Assembly (NCBI GenBank): GCA_036405975.1
Contig: DASWWM010000002.1
Span: 1-35,402, forward strand
Origin: VEQN01 sp036405975
Lineage (GTDB): Bacteria; Patescibacteriota; Minisyncoccia; Phycocordibacterales; CAIZLB01
Reading direction: 5' to 3'
DNA length: 35,402 nt
The notes beneath the pieces were generated by a model, which ran no database searches, was not told the origin of the DNA, and saw only the letters and a program-made list of their open reading frames with translations. The translations under genes were made by a program, and so were the position numbers. Each line of letters begins with the position of its first letter. The stretch's first letter is position 1. Of the stretch, positions 24,556 through 31,027 are shown piece after piece.

Positions 24556-25077
24556 ATGAAAATGAGAATCATCAAGCTCGGCACGAAGTGCAGAGACATC
24601 GCAACCGGACTTCCGGGCACAGTAACGCTGCTCCATATCAATATGGATCTGCACCTCAATTACCTCTTTCAGCCAGAAGGAACAAATCCTGAAACAGGCC
24701 TGCCGTCCGACAAAATTCCGCTCGGCATCGCACGTCTCGATCTCCCCGACGACTGTTACGTCGAGATTGATCTTCCGACCGAGGTACTTGGAAGCCAGGC
24801 TACCGACAGCGCCAGCGGATTCTCCGGCATGGCCGTGGACATCGTCCTGTACATCAACGGCTGCATCCACCTGGTCCTGCAGCCTCCGGGCGTACTGCCG
24901 AAGACAAATGCTCCGATCAAAAAGACAGAGTTCAGCATACTCCAGTGCACTGGGGAAAAAATCCCCGTGCTGACCCCTGCTGAAAAAGATAAGGAGAAGC
25001 AGGAAAGACCATCTCCGACCGGAGACGAGTTCCAAGAATTCATCCCCAGAGAAGCCGGAGGCCTTCCCCAAAGCTGA
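24556..25077 (+). CDS. Hypothetical protein with an internal 70-residue duplication
   Basis: 173 aa (a second ATG at 24562 is also possible). Two copies of one unit lie exactly 70 residues apart without gaps. The matched pairs are GLPG (18-21) with GFSG (88-91), QPEG (39-42) with QPPG (109-112), PxT (45-47) with PxT (115-117), P50 with P120, and K53 with K123. The unit resembles small SH3-like proteins of phages and bacteria with a TGF-x-G ... GC ... P pattern; this is a loose resemblance. The tail is charged and disordered. It is divergent from the NTPase-CYTH gene and closed by a perfect terminator. Confidence 0.75.
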   Translation: MKMRIIKLGTKCRDIATGLPGTVTLLHINMDLHLNYLFQPEGTNPETGLPSDKIPLGIARLDLPDDCYVEIDLPTEVLGSQATDSASGFSGMAVDIVLYINGCIHLVLQPPGVLPKTNAPIKKTEFSILQCTGEKIPVLTPAEKDKEKQERPSPTGDEFQEFIPREAGGLPQS

Positions 25078-25107
25078 TAATGCCAACAAGTGCAAGACAT
25101 GCACCTG

Positions 25108-25137
25108 ACAGCCACCCGTATACGGGTGGCTGTTTTA
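25108..25137 (+). terminator. Perfect palindromic terminator of the gene at 24556
   Basis: A 26-bp palindrome, ACAGCCACCCGTA and its complement (25108-25133), runs into TTTT. Confidence 0.9.
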
Positions 25138-25155
25138 CAATCCTTAAATTGCAGT

Positions 25156-25191
25156 GAAAAAGCCCTGAACAAGCTAAACTTGAACAGGACT
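25156..25191 (-). terminator. Terminator of the lipoprotein gene
   Basis: AGCCCTG (25161-25167) pairs with CAGGACT (25185-25191, one G-U). An inner CAAG/CTTG stem lies beyond a small internal loop. The minus strand continues TTTTTCAC. Confidence 0.7.
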
Positions 25192-25238
25192 TTGTTTTTT
25201 TACGCGCAGAAAGCTGCATTATTCCTAATAAACGTAAA

Positions 25239-25604
25239 TCAGCCATCCGCTGGTCCGGCACTGAGTGACAAACTCAGCATAATCCTGGTTTGAAAGACGC
25301 TCGACTTTTCCTGTGACACCGCGGATTTCGTGGCCGGCGGCGGCAAGAGCTCATTTCGACTGACGACCCTTTGAGGGACGACCTGCCCAGAGCGTGCTGA
25401 TGCCAGCATCGCTGCCTGCCGCTTTTCGTATCTCTCCCTGGCCGGATCGTCAATGAGGAGTTTTCTCAAAGGATCATTGGGCAGCGGGATACGAATCTTT
25501 CCCTGTCGGCCGGTGACCCACATCTGTCCGTCTTTGTCGGAATAAACACATGAGCTGGCAGAGACCAGGATGCACGCAGCCAGGATAAGGCTTAATATTT
25601 TCAT
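25239..25604 (-). CDS. Small predicted lipoprotein
   Basis: 121 aa. The signal peptide MKILSLILAACILVSASSC ends in a lipobox-like S-A-S-S-C, which predicts cleavage before Cys19 and lipidation. The mature part (VYSDKDGQMWVTGRQGKIRIPLPNDPL) is Arg-rich and probably largely disordered at its end. No family recognised. It is flanked by its own terminator and a 218-bp upstream gap in which nothing further is seen. Confidence 0.65.
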   Translation of the reverse strand: MKILSLILAACILVSASSCVYSDKDGQMWVTGRQGKIRIPLPNDPLRKLLIDDPARERYEKRQAAMLASARSGQVVPQRVVSRNELLPPPATKSAVSQEKSSVFQTRIMLSLSLSAGPADG

Positions 25605-25765
25605 AATGTAACTAAGATCTAGTTTTTTTGCATTGCCGCATTCCAGTGACTGATGTCACGCACCTCATTCCGCGTCGGAATGGCACTTTGTGGGCATACC
25701 GCTTAGCATTTCCAGGCTCAGGATTGCATACCGAGGGCATGCATGTCAAAAAAGGTGCATTAGCA

Positions 25766-25821
25766 AGAAAAAGAAAAGGCCCTGCGAGATGTGAAGTCCG
25801 CAAAGACTTTTCTCGCAGGGC
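25766..25821 (-). terminator. Strong terminator of the zinc-motif protein gene
   Basis: GCCCTGCGAGA (25779-25789) pairs with TCTCGCAGGGC (25811-25821), an 11-bp stem starting right after the stop codon. On the minus strand CTTTTCTTTTTC follows. Confidence 0.88.
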
Positions 25822-25822
25822 A

Positions 25823-26758
25823 CTAAGGCTCCGCCTTGCTTACCGCCGGGCCAAGAGGCTTCCCGGACTCAACCCAATCGTCATACAATGACGTGACTTC
25901 TCCCATTCCTGCCAGGAGCATAAGCTGCTGCATGGCACTGTCGAGGTTATGGCATGTTATGCCGACGCCCTGACCGCAGCCGATCCTCCTGTCAGGCTCG
26001 GTGTGAATCTGACAGGCATCACCAGGGCAATCGAGAATGATCTGGCCTCCCCTTGTATAGCAAGCGAAGCGATCGAATGCATGCACTTTGCCGAACAGGC
26101 GGCAATGGACCATTTTCATCACTTCGACAGCTGAAGGAAGATTGACCCAGTCATCATAAGACATGGACAGGCTCTCCAGAAACCTGAGGAATTCCGGGCT
26201 TGCATAGCCGCCGACCGAATGGCCATGCGATGTAGCTTTCGCCATGGATGTCACCGTGAATAGCTGCTTATGCGGCGTATCAACATCACAGTCCTTCAAA
26301 GGGAACTTCAATGCCGTCAAGAATACGGCCAAGGAATAACAGACCTCGTCGATCTGCATGCTATCCAAGAACGTATCCGTTCCCTTGCCGTCACAGGAGT
26401 AGCATACGTCACCGTAAAAATCCCTCTTTCCCTTTCCCAAACACCTCGCGCAAATAGAATTGCTTTTGAAGCAAACCCGCGGAATCTTAATCCGATACGT
26501 CAGCCATTCAGCATCCTGAGCGACCAATGCAATCGAATCATTGATTCCGAAAAAGGCCTGCCCGAGCCGAGGCTCGCACCTATCGAAAAGCGGCAAAAAG
26601 CTTGGCTTCTCATCCCAGCCTTTGAAATAAGGTCCCCAATTCTTGAACTCGCTCTTCTCCAGAAAAAACCGGTGAACTCGAATGAATAAGCCTTCTGCCT
26701 GCCTATCCCAAAAAAGATGATACCAACGAGGTATATCTTCGTACTCGATCGTCTTCAT
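25823..26758 (-). CDS. Hypothetical protein with paired CxxCxGxG zinc motifs
   Basis: 311 aa. Two DnaJ-like knuckles, CARCLGKGK and CYSCDGKGT, lie about 16 residues apart near residue 110 and could bind one zinc. More Cys/His occur late (FACYTRGG, DCPGDACQIH, IGCGQGVGITCHN). The flanks match no family known to me. The knuckles alone are not evidence of chaperone function because no J-domain is present. The start is fixed by AAGGAGGT, the best Shine-Dalgarno in the window, 8 nt before the ATG. It has its own terminator. Confidence 0.78.
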   Translation of the reverse strand: MKTIEYEDIPRWYHLFWDRQAEGLFIRVHRFFLEKSEFKNWGPYFKGWDEKPSFLPLFDRCEPRLGQAFFGINDSIALVAQDAEWLTYRIKIPRVCFKSNSICARCLGKGKRDFYGDVCYSCDGKGTDTFLDSMQIDEVCYSLAVFLTALKFPLKDCDVDTPHKQLFTVTSMAKATSHGHSVGGYASPEFLRFLESLSMSYDDWVNLPSAVEVMKMVHCRLFGKVHAFDRFACYTRGGQIILDCPGDACQIHTEPDRRIGCGQGVGITCHNLDSAMQQLMLLAGMGEVTSLYDDWVESGKPLGPAVSKAEP

Positions 26759-26820
26759 TTGAATGTACCTCCTTGGCTAAGGGTTTTCCATGGCGTGTTT
26801 GCCAGAGAATTCTAGGCATC

Positions 26821-26850
26821 AAGGTACACTCGTTTGAGAGTTATGTCTAA
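26821..26850 (-). promoter_or_regulatory. Weak candidate promoter of the zinc-motif gene
   Basis: TTAGAC (26845-26850), an 18-nt spacer and TACCTT (26821-26826) would give a leader of about 55 nt. Confidence 0.3.
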
Positions 26851-26893
26851 CAAAGCTTCAGTCCGGCCTTCCACGTCCGTAACGTCCAGCCAT

Positions 26894-26940
26894 AAAATAA
26901 AAAAAGCCCAGGTCTTTTCAGACCAGGCGTTTTTTATTTT
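26894..26940. terminator. Bidirectional terminator beside the tRNA fragment
   Basis: GCC-CA-GGTCT (26906-26915) pairs with AGACC-A-GGC (26920-26928). An A-rich run lies on the left and a T-rich run on the right. Confidence 0.75.
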
Positions 26941-26960
26941 TGTGGACCCTACAGGACTCG
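26941..26960 (-). repeat. Direct copy of the tRNA-Ala 3' end (tRNA remnant)
   Basis: 20 bp identical to 27112-27131: the last 18 nt of tRNA-Ala from within the T-loop, plus 2 nt downstream. The sequence 5' to it on the minus strand no longer pairs as a T-arm, so it is not a functional tRNA. It looks like a duplication scar or old attachment site. Confidence 0.8.
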
Positions 26961-26970
26961 GTCACAGGTT

Positions 26971-27038
26971 AAAATTGCTCCGCAATTTTCCCTTCGACCC
27001 CGCCTCCTTGTCGCGCTTCGCTGCGCTCACTGCGCGAC
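26971..27038. repeat. Two perfect hairpins between the tRNA remnant and tRNA-Ala
   Basis: AAAATTGC-TCC-GCAATTTT (26971-26989) and GTCGCGC (27010-27016) with GCGCGAC (27032-27038, 15-nt loop). The stretch is GC-rich, non-coding, and unlike the flanking genes. Confidence 0.6.
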
Positions 27039-27070
27039 CGCGTCCGGCTTTCTCATCGCTATAGTCAGGA

Positions 27071-27109
27071 AATATAAAAGAGCAGACGCGATGTCTGCTC
27101 TTTTATATT
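27071..27109 (-). terminator. 17-bp perfect hairpin terminating tRNA-Ala
   Basis: 27071-27087 (AATATAAAAGAGCAGAC) pairs perfectly with 27093-27109 around a 5-nt loop. It starts 4 nt after the tRNA 3' end and works in both directions. Confidence 0.85.
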
Positions 27110-27113
27110 TCTG

Positions 27114-27187
27114 TGGACCCTACAGGACTCGAACCTGCCACCTCCTCAGTGCAAATGAGGCGCTCTAGCCAGATGAGCTAAGGGCCC
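27114..27187 (-). tRNA. tRNA-Ala (anticodon UGC)
   Basis: A 74-nt cloverleaf on the minus strand. The acceptor GGGCCCT pairs with AGGGTCC and includes the G3-U70 wobble that is the identity element for alanyl-tRNA synthetase. The D-stem is GCTC/GAGC. The anticodon stem CCTCA/TGAGG has loop TTTGCAC, giving UGC. The T-stem is GCAGG/CCTGT with loop TTCGAGT, and the discriminator is A. CCA is not encoded. It has its own hairpin terminator, and partial copies of tRNA 3' ends lie on both sides. Confidence 0.97.
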
Positions 27188-27203
27188 GTCTTCTTTCCGA
27201 ATC

Positions 27204-27223
27204 TGGACCCCGGAGGGCTTGAA
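27204..27223 (-). repeat. Diverged tRNA 3'-end fragment upstream of tRNA-Ala
   Basis: On the minus strand the last 20 nt of a tRNA-like 3' end are present: a consensus T-loop TTCAAGC, then CCTCC and GGGGTCC-A. 15 of 20 positions match the tRNA-Ala 3' end. The 5' T-stem strand does not pair and no acceptor 5' half exists, so it is a remnant. Confidence 0.6.
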
Positions 27224-27293
27224 TCGGGCAGTTCAATGCCTGGCTGGCACCGAATGAGAACCATATTACTATTTTCTTCACACTTGAGCAAGT

Positions 27294-27319
27294 ACGCCGG
27301 ACGGTTGGTCTTCCGGCGT
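27294..27319 (-). terminator. Possible stem-loop after the ligase gene
   Basis: ACGCCGGA (27294-27301) pairs with TCCGGCGT (27312-27319). No clear T-run follows, so its role as terminator is uncertain. Confidence 0.35.
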
Positions 27320-27385
27320 CAAAGACTGACTCTTTCCCGCGGGCCTAGCCCTGAAAGACAGGCCGACTCCAGACCGAGTTCCTGC

Positions 27386-28504
27386 CTATTTACCCCTCTT
27401 AAGGGCAAGCCGGATCAGATGGTCAATAAACTCATGATGCTTGATGCCAGCCGCATCCAAAGACTTGTAGATAGGTGCATGTTCATGGATATGAGGAAGG
27501 GCATTGACCTCAAGCACGTACACTCCCCGCCTCGGATGGACGATGAAGTCGGCGGTCGCAAAATGCGACAGGCCGAGCTCTTTCCGGATCGTGCCCATTG
27601 CGTCCTCAACGACTTTCTTCTCCTCCGGCGTAAGCGTAGACGGGCTATGGTGGTCATATGCGCCGCTGAACTTTTTGGACCAGTCGAATATCCCGTGATG
27701 TCCGTGATGCTTCTGCCTCTTCCTTTCTTCGATCCTATGCGCGAACGCCTGCTCCTCCGGAGAAAGGTCGCTCAGGGTCACCTCGGCGCTCTTCGCATCA
27801 GCCACAGGGTCGCTCAGATGTGGATGCTTTGCAGGCTTAACCTCTACCGGGAACATGTGGTACAGATCTTTGCCTCGGAAATCATCAAGGAAACCTGAAA
27901 TGATTTCCTTGCCGGTAATATGCTCTTCGACGAGAACTTCATTTGAGAACCCTCGCGCATGATCAAGCGCTTCAATGAGTTCCTGAAAGTTGGAGGCGAA
28001 CGATACGCCAAGAGAGGAACCCATGCCTTTCGGCTTTACGACAACAGGCATCGGGAACGACTTGAATACGTCATGAGCGATCGGCTCAAGGTTTTCTCCA
28101 TGTGGCAGGTTGAGTTCCTTATGATACGGAGTCTTGATGCCATGCTTCTTGAAATGATTCTTGGCGACCCCCTTGTTCATAGTCATCGCTGTTGCATATG
28201 GCTCAGAACCTACATACGGCACGGAGAAAAGCTTGAGGAGATTATGGATTGTTCCATCCTCGCCATACGTGCCCTTGAGCGCATTGAAAACGACATCTAC
28301 GCGCCTCATGGCAAGCTCAGGAGTCATCGGGACCCCGTCGATATGCCAGATGCCGCCCTTGTCGATGAAGATGTCCACGCCCTTATAGTGCTTCGAAAGC
28401 GGCTCCCTATTGAGAATGCTCAGGATATGTTGGCCGGTCTTGAGAGAAACCTCATATTCATGAGATGGACCGCCCCGGAGAACGCCTACGCGAATGAGTG
28501 ACAT
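27386..28504 (-). CDS. D-alanine--D-alanine ligase family protein
   Basis: 372 aa ATP-grasp enzyme, expected to join two D-Ala for peptidoglycan precursors. The N-terminal block GGPSHEYEVSLKTG matches GGxSxExxVSL. KPKGMGSSLGVS is the ATP-binding loop. LEVNALPHIHEHAPI replaces the usual ExNTxPGxT end, with Gly changed to His. A charged His-rich stretch of about 45 residues (EERKRQKHHGHHGIFDW) is inserted where the omega-loop YxYxxKY lies. These changes could alter substrate choice, so ddl is likely but not certain. TATAAT lies 8 nt before the ATG. Confidence 0.85.
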   Translation of the reverse strand: MSLIRVGVLRGGPSHEYEVSLKTGQHILSILNREPLSKHYKGVDIFIDKGGIWHIDGVPMTPELAMRRVDVVFNALKGTYGEDGTIHNLLKLFSVPYVGSEPYATAMTMNKGVAKNHFKKHGIKTPYHKELNLPHGENLEPIAHDVFKSFPMPVVVKPKGMGSSLGVSFASNFQELIEALDHARGFSNEVLVEEHITGKEIISGFLDDFRGKDLYHMFPVEVKPAKHPHLSDPVADAKSAEVTLSDLSPEEQAFAHRIEERKRQKHHGHHGIFDWSKKFSGAYDHHSPSTLTPEEKKVVEDAMGTIRKELGLSHFATADFIVHPRRGVYVLEVNALPHIHEHAPIYKSLDAAGIKHHEFIDHLIRLALKRGK

Positions 28505-28512
28505 ATGAAATG

Positions 28513-28518
28513 ATTATA
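28513..28518 (-). promoter_or_regulatory. Leaderless-type -10 box (TATAAT) of the ligase gene
   Basis: A perfect TATAAT preceded by GG ends 8 nt before the ATG at 28504. Confidence 0.65.
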
Positions 28519-28573
28519 CCTTCAAACAGGCGCGGCCAGAAACGAAAAAAGCTACCCTGCTGTGGACGGCTCC

Positions 28574-30049
28574 TTACCTGAACATATTCTTCGATCGCAG
28601 AATCTTATGGCTCTTGAGCGCGAAGCGATGGCACTCCGCATTGATCTGCACCGCCTCTTCGTTTGTCAGTACACTTGCCTTTGCAGGTCCGTTTCCGGAA
28701 TCGCCCGCTCCGCGTGCGGCAAAAGCCGTAGAGCGGAGAACCTCTCTCGCCTTATGCGATGAGTCCTTCACAATAGAGACAACTTCGATGAAGTCCAGCT
28801 CTTTCGGCCTTCCCTGTTCCGTAAATATTTCCAAAAGCACTTTCTTTGCATGGACAATGTGCGTCTTTCCGCCATCGATGACAATAGCCTGAGGCAAAGT
28901 CCATTCAGGATGATTGAATCGCCGCTTGAGCATCTCCGTCAATGATGAGAAGTCATCGCCTCCTTTCGCGGTCTTTATATTGAACTTTCGGTATTCGTTC
29001 TTATTAAATTCCCCATCCTCAAGCACGACCATGGCACCTACGACGCTTTTGCCTGACATATGTGCAACGTCGTATGCTTCCACCCGAGCACCGCTCTTGG
29101 CAGAAATGATGCCATCAGCGTTCGCATTAGCACTGCCAGCAGCAGTTGCGGATCCAACCCTGTCAGCCTCATCAGCAAGCGCCCCGAACTCCGTGCCTCG
29201 CTTAATCATTGAAACGTCTCGGATATGCGAAAGCGCATACAAGGTTTTCTTGACCTCGTTAGCAAGCTCAAATTCCATATGCTTGGCATGTTGGTTCATT
29301 CGCTTTTCCAAGTCGTCCATAACCTTGTCTTTCTGGCCTTGGAAAAAGAGCCGCAGATCGCTGATTCGCTTTGCATAGTGGGTTTTGGTCATTTCGCCTG
29401 TGCAAACGCCGGGACAAAGCCCGATGGTTCGGTTAAAGCAGGGCTTGCCGAAACCCTCGTTAGACTTTACGACTCGCGAGCCGGAAGCATCAAGCTCCGC
29501 TTTTTTCTTTATGATAGCCGGACCGCTATAAGGCGCACACTTGTCCCTGTATGGAAAAATTCGCCGAATGATTCTGAGCGCCTCTTTGAGCTCGGCTCCG
29601 AACGGATATGGACCGAAGACATCAGTGTATTCATATCCCAATGCCTCGATCTGCTGTTCCGAAGTCTTGCCGGCTAGCTGCAAGTTTCGCCCTCGTACCA
29701 CAAGCACGCGAGGAAAGTCCTCCTTAGTGAAAATGACGTAGTTGAAGCTTTTATTGTCCTTTTCCTTAGTGTTGTATTTCGGCTGATTATCCTTAATGAG
29801 CTGGGTTTCAAGAATGAATGCCTCAAGCACCGAATCCGTGATTCGATACGTGACCGTACTCGCTTGCGCTATCATGTCCACCAAAAGCCGTCCTCGCGTC
29901 TTCATGAGATCATCGGCAAAATAGCTTCGCACCCGGTCCCGGAGCGAAGTCGCTTTTCCGATATAGAGGGTTTCCCCGGCACCGTTCTTGAAGAAGTACA
30001 CTCCGGGAACATCGGGAAAATCCAGCTTGTGAAAATCAGTAAGCTGCAT
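28574..30049 (-). CDS. uvrC: Excinuclease ABC subunit C, lacking the C-terminal HhH domain
   Basis: 491 aa nucleotide-excision repair nuclease. The GIY-YIG domain (PGVYFFKN...LYIGKATSLRDRV, about 14-40) cuts 3' of the lesion. A UVR-like segment is near 245-275. The RNase H-like domain (DVAHMSGKSVVGAMVV, AIVIDGGKTH, ECHRFALKSH) cuts 5'. The frame ends at KILRSKNMFR, exactly where a helix-hairpin-helix pair normally begins, about 100 aa short of usual. No HhH coding is visible after the stop, so it is not an obvious frameshift. It lies 6 nt after the membrane gene at 30056 and has no Shine-Dalgarno. Confidence 0.95.
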   Translation of the reverse strand: MQLTDFHKLDFPDVPGVYFFKNGAGETLYIGKATSLRDRVRSYFADDLMKTRGRLLVDMIAQASTVTYRITDSVLEAFILETQLIKDNQPKYNTKEKDNKSFNYVIFTKEDFPRVLVVRGRNLQLAGKTSEQQIEALGYEYTDVFGPYPFGAELKEALRIIRRIFPYRDKCAPYSGPAIIKKKAELDASGSRVVKSNEGFGKPCFNRTIGLCPGVCTGEMTKTHYAKRISDLRLFFQGQKDKVMDDLEKRMNQHAKHMEFELANEVKKTLYALSHIRDVSMIKRGTEFGALADEADRVGSATAAGSANANADGIISAKSGARVEAYDVAHMSGKSVVGAMVVLEDGEFNKNEYRKFNIKTAKGGDDFSSLTEMLKRRFNHPEWTLPQAIVIDGGKTHIVHAKKVLLEIFTEQGRPKELDFIEVVSIVKDSSHKAREVLRSTAFAARGAGDSGNGPAKASVLTNEEAVQINAECHRFALKSHKILRSKNMFR

Positions 30050-30055
30050 GATTGG

Positions 30056-30406
30056 TTATTGCATATGCCCCGGCCCATTCAGATACGCAAGCACAGCAAC
30101 GATGATGGCCAAGGCGAGTATGGCAACTAGGCCCCCGACGAAGATACGTCCGAATGTCTTGACTGCCCATCGAATGAGAATGAAAGTCCAGATGACACCT
30201 ACGACCAACGCGGCCATGCCGACATGAAGGTTCCAGTTAGCCTGGCACGGAATCGAGTTATACGTGTACTGAACGCAAGGAGCAAGCAGATTGAAAAAGT
30301 CTGCCACCACATAGCTGAAGCTCGAATGCATGGCGAGCCAGTATACGAATGCCGAAATGAGTATTCCGATAGCTGCCGTGAATGGATTTAGGAGAAATTG
30401 ACCCAT
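30056..30406 (-). CDS. Small three-helix membrane protein upstream of uvrC
   Basis: 116 aa from the ATG at 30404-30406 (MGQFLLNPF...); a TTG two codons earlier is less likely. It has three transmembrane helices (about 12-33, 62-80 and 87-108). The periplasmic loop between the first two carries two Cys (APCVQYTYNSIPCQ) that may pair. No family recognised. It forms a two-gene unit with uvrC. TATACT ends 6 nt before the ATG. Confidence 0.75.
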   Translation of the reverse strand: MGQFLLNPFTAAIGILISAFVYWLAMHSSFSYVVADFFNLLAPCVQYTYNSIPCQANWNLHVGMAALVVGVIWTFILIRWAVKTFGRIFVGGLVAILALAIIVAVLAYLNGPGHMQ

Positions 30407-30412
30407 AGGCAA

Positions 30413-30418
30413 AGTATA
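30413..30418 (-). promoter_or_regulatory. Leaderless-type -10 box (TATACT) of the membrane protein-uvrC unit
   Basis: TATACT on the minus strand ends 6 nt before the ATG at 30406. Confidence 0.6.
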
Positions 30419-30450
30419 GCCAAAAGCGGCAAAAACGAAAGGCTCAGTGA

Positions 30451-30492
30451 AGTAAATAAAAAAGCCCAGGACAACTTGTGTCGCTGGGCTTT
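30451..30492 (-). terminator. Strong terminator of the Cys-rich ORFan
   Basis: AAAGCCCAG (30461-30469) pairs with CTGGGCTTT (30484-30492), with an inner GACA/TGTC stem. On the minus strand TTTATTTAC follows. Confidence 0.85.
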
Positions 30493-30523
30493 GTGCGGAG
30501 ACAGCTCCGTTAGTTGACCAATT

Positions 30524-30892
30524 TTACCCTTCAGGCTGCCAAGACGGGTCCCGGAAGCGATTGAGGAGGCAGTGTTGCGGTATTTGCTCAGTGCAATCAA
30601 CGATAGCCGCTGACGCAGTGCCCATTCCTTTGTCACTCCGATTTTCAGGAAGACAGAGCGAGCAAATGATCTGCATGCAGCGGGAGCTTTCGCCATACAG
30701 CGCCCCGTAGGAGAGCCATACTTTGCCGCCGCGAGTTACCACGATAACGTAGCCGTTGTTGGTGGCATAGCTGCCAAGCATCTTGACCGTTGCTTCGACC
30801 GCGCCTTCATGGCCACAGGCACGACTCAAAGGCAGACCCGTAACGTGCACGAAGCCGAATTCCGCCAACTCTGACCCTTCGATTTTTTCCAT
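30524..30892 (-). CDS. Cys-rich hypothetical protein, ORFan
   Basis: 122 aa from MEKIEGSELAEF. The frame is open to an ATG at 30988, but the promoter's -10 box lies inside that extension, so the start at 30892 is chosen. Six Cys are present (SRACGHEG, SSRCMQIICSLCLPE, VDCTE, QHCLL); some could bind a metal. The order His-Glu followed later by Cys-x-x-Cys faintly recalls deaminase zinc sites, but the spacing does not convince me. It is a single-gene unit with a consensus promoter and its own terminator. Confidence 0.65.
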   Translation of the reverse strand: MEKIEGSELAEFGFVHVTGLPLSRACGHEGAVEATVKMLGSYATNNGYVIVVTRGGKVWLSYGALYGESSRCMQIICSLCLPENRSDKGMGTASAAIVDCTEQIPQHCLLNRFRDPSWQPEG

Positions 30893-30974
30893 AATGAGGT
30901 ACTTTTTTGATTGTTTGACTGCAGAATCAAGATACGTAGGCACCTTGAAGCCTGAAGTCAAAAATACTCTATAT

Positions 30975-31002
30975 ATTATATCATACATAGAGTGTTTGTC
31001 AA
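30975..31002 (-). promoter_or_regulatory. Consensus sigma-70 promoter of the Cys-rich ORFan
   Basis: TTGACA (30997-31002), a 16-nt spacer and TATAAT (30975-30980), both hexamers perfect. The predicted leader is about 75 nt. Confidence 0.8.
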
Positions 31003-31027
31003 TGTAACTATCTGACCGAAAGGCGTC

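Noticed and set aside
24480..24692. Plus-strand frame of 70 codons before and across the gene at 24556
   Set aside because: It overlaps the better supported frame at 24556, whose internal 70-residue repeat shows it is the real one.
25612..25803. 63-codon minus-strand frame between the lipoprotein and zinc-motif genes
   Set aside because: It runs into the terminator of the next gene, has no promoter or ribosome site, and no recognisable product.
30893..30988. 32-residue N-terminal extension of the Cys-rich ORFan
   Set aside because: The TATAAT of its consensus promoter lies inside this extension, so the transcript cannot encode it.
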